NCBI GenBank assembly: GCA_022113835.1 | Contig: JAILWY010000005.1 | Span: forward strand, 4,048,501-4,112,500 | Direction of reading: 5' to 3' | Source: Atopsyche davidsoni | Lineage: Eukaryota; Arthropoda; Insecta; Trichoptera; Hydrobiosidae | Length of the DNA: 64,000 nt | Part shown: positions 59,274 to 64,000 of the stretch, in pieces | Layout: every line of letters starts with the position of its first letter | Numbering within the stretch: position 1 is the first letter of the stretch | The notes under the pieces: model-generated | The model's input: only the letters and a program-made list of their open reading frames with translations | Told to the model about the DNA's origin: nothing | The model's database searches: none | Position numbers and translations under genes: made by a program

Positions 59274-62200
59274 TCACTGGTGAGTGATGGTCCTCAGCAG
59301 CAGCCCCTTGCGCCGATGCCGAGCTGCTCTGCAGGCCCTCCGAAGCCTCAAAGCCACGGGGGCTGTGCCCATCCATAGCACCAGACAACCCAGCAGCCCC
59401 AACCAGAAGCCGTTCTACAAAAAAAACCATACAGCAAAAGTATAAGCATCATAAAAATCTGAAAAAATTGTACTGAAAAATCGTCTAAAATAAACAAGGC
59501 ATAATTCGACTTCAACATGAGGTTTTCAAAAAATGTAGGATCCCTAATAAATGATTTCAATAATAGGTACAGTAATCACGATAATATTACGTTTATTTTG
59601 GAGTGTGAAATAATTATTGAAATTAAACAATTAAATACAAAACAATAGGTGATATAAAAAGATGCTGCCTCCACGTTTTTGTAATGCGATGAGTTTCGCA
59701 AACCATTTGGTGTGAATGAAATATTTGATTTGATTTAATTATATGCTAATGCGTGTGTTATATTAGATCGTGTTTTTCATGCCCTGTTTATTATATTACA
59801 TATTTTTTTCATACCTTGTCGAGTGCAGCTTTACATGACAAAGCAAGTATGGTAAGTTATTAAGTTGTATTTTTGTGAAACCGCTTGGGTAGCATTATAT
59901 TGCATTTTTCATGAATGTCATTCGTCTTGATATTTATCTCGTGAATTTTTATATGTATATATAATGTAAAAACTTACTAATGAATCAAAGTAGTGTCGAC
60001 ACATCAGTGATCTTCCGCTTCTATATATTTCCCATAGTGGACCACAAGGAGCGAGATGATGCTCTGCCTGCTCCAGTACGTGACCGCGGTACTGTTCTAA
60101 GTAACCAACGAGCCTCTTTACGTATTCCTGTGTTTTCTAAAGTATATGTATAAATTTGAGTTAACATTAATAATATTTAAATATAAGCTTTAATGTATTA
60201 ATTACTGGTGTTTTTACCTTCTCAGCAATAATAGCTCCTTGGTTATCAATGTAGTACTGTATTGTCTTGAGGTGACTCAGCGATTGGTTCATCTGTCTTT
60301 GAAAAGGCTGGACGTGCAGCTCAAGTTCAGTCAGTCTGAAGACCAGGTCGGTTCGAAGTTGTTCCAGTGGATGAAGAGTGTTGGCGACCAAACGACGCGT
60401 CCTTGAAGCTTGCAAATTATTTTTTTATAAATTATTAAACCGGTGCTTTATTTATATGCCTTCGTGTGACTTAAACACCAACCTAGTGTCTCGATTCTAG
60501 AAGATGTGCTCAGGTCAGTCATTTGGTTTGCAATACTCTCGAGCTGGTCTCCGAGGGAGCTGAGGTCCTTGCCTGTGATCGGCCCGTTTAATTGAAGCCT
60601 GAAAAATACAAATATTGATAATTATAAATATTTACTAGTGATTAGAAAAATAAAGTAATAAATCAGCCTACACACACAACCACTAACCGAATTCCAAAAA
60701 AGGTATCTTCTTTTGGGTGTTTTTTTAAAAATATTTTTATGTATAGTTTAGGACCTTGCATTTATGAACAAGGTAGGATGGAGTAACAATTGGATGGATG
60801 CTTCTAACTCGGGATGAGTTAAATCTAAGAGGAATTGGCGGGATGTTCGGCTTTGGCCTGATTGGAGCTCCTCTGCATATGCCGTCGGAGGAGTTGGACC
60901 TCACCCTTGTCGATCTCATTATTCGAGGATCCTGATATGTTCATCTTCAATTTTATCTTGTCTTACTAGCCATTCACACTCCCTGATTGATTGGTTTGAT
61001 CGTTTTTATTACGTGTGTCATAAAATCGTTCAGCGGTATCATCAATTGTGGGTGTTGCGCTATTGTCTATTCCCGTAGGCACAGGCATTCCAGCTGGTGT
61101 CTGTGGAAGCTGTAAATGAGGCATGAAACGAGTGTCACTATTTGTGACGTAGAGTAATCCCACGAGCAGACGTCATCGCTTTTCAGGTGGATCCTGTGAA
61201 GGTAGTTTCGCCGATGATAATGTTGTGTCACCAATTTCACCATTGGTAAAGTTGAGGTCACCAATTTTGTCGTTGGTAAGGTTGATGGTTGCAGGATTGA
61301 TGTATGGTTAGAAATCAGAAGGCTGGCGAAATAGGCTGGGTTACTGCTTCGATGTCGCGAGGTCTCTCTGGAGAGAAGCCGCTTATATAGGGTCCCGCTG
61401 TCTTTGTGGATAGCGTAAACATGAAGATTCCTACGTATCAGGGGGTGTCTCATTGCGAGGACATCTCGCCTTTTGACTGACCGCTAATTACTATAGGTTT
61501 ATGTCATATTTTAATAAAATATCTAATGGATTAAGGGTCGAATGTCACATTCCAACAGGCCGTAAGATACGTGTTCCGATGTAGGTGCTAACCCCTGCAG
61601 TAGCTTCAACCACCCCGTGTCCCGTGGCAAACTGTCTTTTGGGTGTTGTTTATAGCTTTGCCTAAGATAGTTACCGTTCGTAACGCGTAGGCAGCTTAAA
61701 TAACCATGAATATCTAATGTATACTGAATTCGAAGATGGTGTGACGTCGCACCTGTAGTCTGTGAGGTTGAGGGTTGTCCAGCGCATGATGTCCTGCAGG
61801 GCCTGGTGGGCGCGTGGGGCAGCCAGAGAGGATGCGGGGGCGGGGGCGTGCGCTGCTAGTCGCCCCGTGGCCGCCGCCAGGCTCGTCCAGTTGAAGTGCG
61901 CCGTCTCCAAGTTCAGGTCCGCCACGCGCTGGAGCCGGAAGACAGGGTAGGCCGGCTTGTTCTGCTTGCATTCCCTAATAATAAAACAATTTGCTACTAG
62001 GTTTGGGCAGCCAGTGATTTTGGGATTCAGACATTCAAGCTTGCAAAACTTCTTGAAGATGATCTCAATACCGGAACAAAAACGTCAAATGACAATAAAG
62101 CAGCTTAAAACCCAAGAAATTGGTGAGTGTCACTGAATAAAAGACAAAGAAAATAACGATATACAAGTAACACGATACTAGTAAAAAAAAAACAAGTAAA

Positions 62201-64000
62201 TATATTTTTTTGCAATTGATATCAGCAGATATCTAACAGCTTATTCTCACAGGCTGTATTAAACTTCATGTCATTAAACACCTACTTAAACTGAATTGAA
62301 TTACTGTTTGATTTTGTTACGTTGACATATTACATAAACAAAAACTACAATGGAATGCATAACACGCAGCAAAAAAAAATCATCTTGTAAAAAACAGCTG
62401 CAAAAAACTACACGTAATATTTTTTCTACTCTCAAAGATGAGCTAACGAATTTTAATTACATTACCTGATAAATTTAATAAGCTTATGTTGTACGTGTGT
62501 AATTATTTTATAATATTAATAATGATTAAAAATTAGGTTTACCGCAATATATCTCGCATAGGGACGTCCATGGTCAGGTTATTGTAATTGATCTCTTTGA
62601 ATAGCTCCTGAAAGAAGCTGCTTCCATCCTTGTACAGGAGTCCAGGCTTATCCAATAACTTGCCGATTACTTTATATTCAGGCTCATCATACAAAGGACG
62701 ACAGAAAAATACCTTAAACACAATAAAAGTAAAGAAAAAAGTCACATGGTCTAATGTTTAGTTCTGTTTGGTCATTACGTTTGGGTTTTTGATTTTCTTT
62801 AAAATTTAATAAGCTGAGTGTACTTAGAACGGTCTTTGAAGATTTTAATTAATGGTGCCTCAAAGAAGATCTATTACAATGGTGTCTTATGATGACTATT
62901 ACATATTTTTTGAGGTTAACATAAAAAATCTTACACTTAAGCGCTTTGGTAATAAAAAGTCATAATATTACCATGAACTTTAAGCCGAGTAATATTTCAT
63001 TATCAGCAACATTTATTTAAGTTGTTTTACATCCGAAATAATATTTATTAGACTCTATTGAATTTTAACAATGTGTATGGTTTAAAGTTTATTTTAACTT
63101 TGGCTTTTATATAAAGAAATATCCATATTTTCTTATCAGATATAAGAGCATGAAAGATTTTTCCATTAGAATTGAATTCTCTTTTTACTTTAATAAATTG
63201 ATTACTTTGACGTGTTTTGTCTCTTTTGCAGTAACATGCTGCATTTTGTTACAATAAATAATATATCTGATGCTCAATCTGATATTAGTGAACACTTTGC
63301 AACGCAATACTATCAATGAGGAATATTGCAAATCATTTATCCCAGGAAGACTCGATTAATAATCTTGTTCTACTAAGAAACGTGCATTAGTATTGCTTAG
63401 TAAAATCAGATTTTATCTTGAATCATGCAATTTTCCTTTGAAAGTTCGAGCTGGTTTTTAGGATTACATATATACTATTGCAAATAATTTTAGTACTGAC
63501 TGATAGATACTTGTTAATTTATCATTCATGATATTGCATAAAAGTAAAAATAATAATTGTAATAAGAATTTATTTACCTCCCCGTGTCCTCCAACAACGA
63601 AAACGACGATCGACAAAATCCACAGGGGAATCGAAAATAGGCACATGAGTATAACAGATCTGCAAATATAAATAAAAATAATTTTGAAGTGACACAATAT
63701 ACATTCTTAGAGACACAGTTTAAAATCAAATACAATAACAATTAAAAAATATATTTGTGTTAAAAATTTACGTTTTCAGTAATCCACTGGCTTGCTTCTC
63801 GGCACCGCAACACCCGCAGGACACAGCCGAGACTAGCAGCAATATTACCAGGCACATCAGAAGAATAGCAACTAAAAATAAAATAAAAAAATATTAAAAA
63901 TAAAATTTATTAAAATAAAAATAATAGAAATAAAATATTAAAATGTGAATAAACCCAGAAACAGCAGCCAGCGCCAAAACTCGATAGCGTCGATTGCGCG
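59274..64000 (-). CDS. Prominin-family pentaspan membrane protein, C-terminal 408 residues (5' part outside window)
   Basis: Exons in transcript order: 63955-64000 (partial), 63772-63871, 63578-63659, 62543-62712, 61753-61974, 60483-60598, 60218-60408, 59978-60136 and 59274-59414 (TGA). Phases agree throughout (1227 nt, 409 codons). Visible residues: TM3 about 12-33, followed by the Cys-rich CGCC (34-37); TM4 about 50-71 ending VVGGHGE; CRPLY at 80-84; an extracellular domain of 286 residues (77-362) with Cys in ECKQNK, CGPLW and MCRHY and sequons NLT, NWT, NLT and NQS; NGFW opening TM5 (363-384); a short basic cytoplasmic tail. Prominins organise plasma-membrane protrusions and bind cholesterol; insect members act in photoreceptors and other tissues. 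Exon 61753-61974 is unusually GC-rich, with an Ala/Pro-rich insert (HAPAPASSLAAP). The first donor (gtttat) is weak. Which prominin paralogue it is cannot be told. Confidence 0.92.
60640..61557 (-). mobile_element. Probable LTR-retrotransposon fragment in a prominin intron
   Basis: Read on the minus strand, the segment starts at 61557 with TGTTGGAATGTGACATTCGA, an LTR-like beginning. It has TATATAAG about 170 nt on, and ends an apparent 290-bp LTR near 61268 (ACGACA followed by AAATTGGTGACC, a plausible primer-binding region). A leader with repeated TTACCAA/TTGGTGA motifs follows, then short broken open frames rich in Pro, Thr and Asn (60966-61163, and another at 60737-60919) that could be gag remnants. 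No second LTR or polymerase region is present. The right boundary is uncertain. Same orientation as the host gene. Confidence 0.45.

Overview
The window is AT-rich insect nuclear DNA, most likely lepidopteran. The grounds are small exons with GT-AG introns, three alanine/proline/tyrosine-rich cuticle protein genes each with a four-codon first exon, TTAGG-type telomere-like repeats, and mariner, hAT-type and foldback elements. No bacterial or organellar signature was seen. The species call is inference.

Layout. A complete five-exon plus-strand gene of unknown function (coding 1474-4868) sits behind a TATA/initiator promoter. Two adjacent long palindromes follow (11033-11242 and 11370-11580). 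The first carries a hammerhead-ribozyme-like motif on each strand; the second carries a mutated version of the same architecture. From 11.9 to 26.3 kb there is a head-to-tail minus-strand cluster of three cuticle protein genes (C, B, A in order of transcription). B and C have a retinin-like block and share a transcription-start sequence; A lacks the block. A mariner copy with three in-frame TGA codons lies between B and C.

From 27 to 52.7 kb there is little recognisable coding sequence. It holds a CpG- and pyrimidine-rich promoter-like island (27.1-27.3 kb), an isolated exon-like coding segment (30142-30246), several GC-rich islands, a 212-bp inverted-repeat element containing TTAGG repeats, and a 497-bp hAT-type element with an exact 8-bp target duplication and an internal 31-bp tandem repeat. 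From 52.9 to 56.9 kb is a tandem satellite of 190-bp units, each made of related 111- and 79-bp halves, with two linked-variant types that partly alternate.

The right end (59.3-64.0 kb, minus strand) is the 3' part of a prominin-family gene: transmembrane segments 3 to 5 and the whole second extracellular domain in nine exons, with the 5' part beyond the window. One of its introns holds a likely LTR-retrotransposon fragment.

The only genes that clearly act together are the three cuticle genes, which probably supply exported structural cuticle proteins from shared-type promoters. The strongest unusual signals are the paired ribozyme palindromes and the higher-order satellite.
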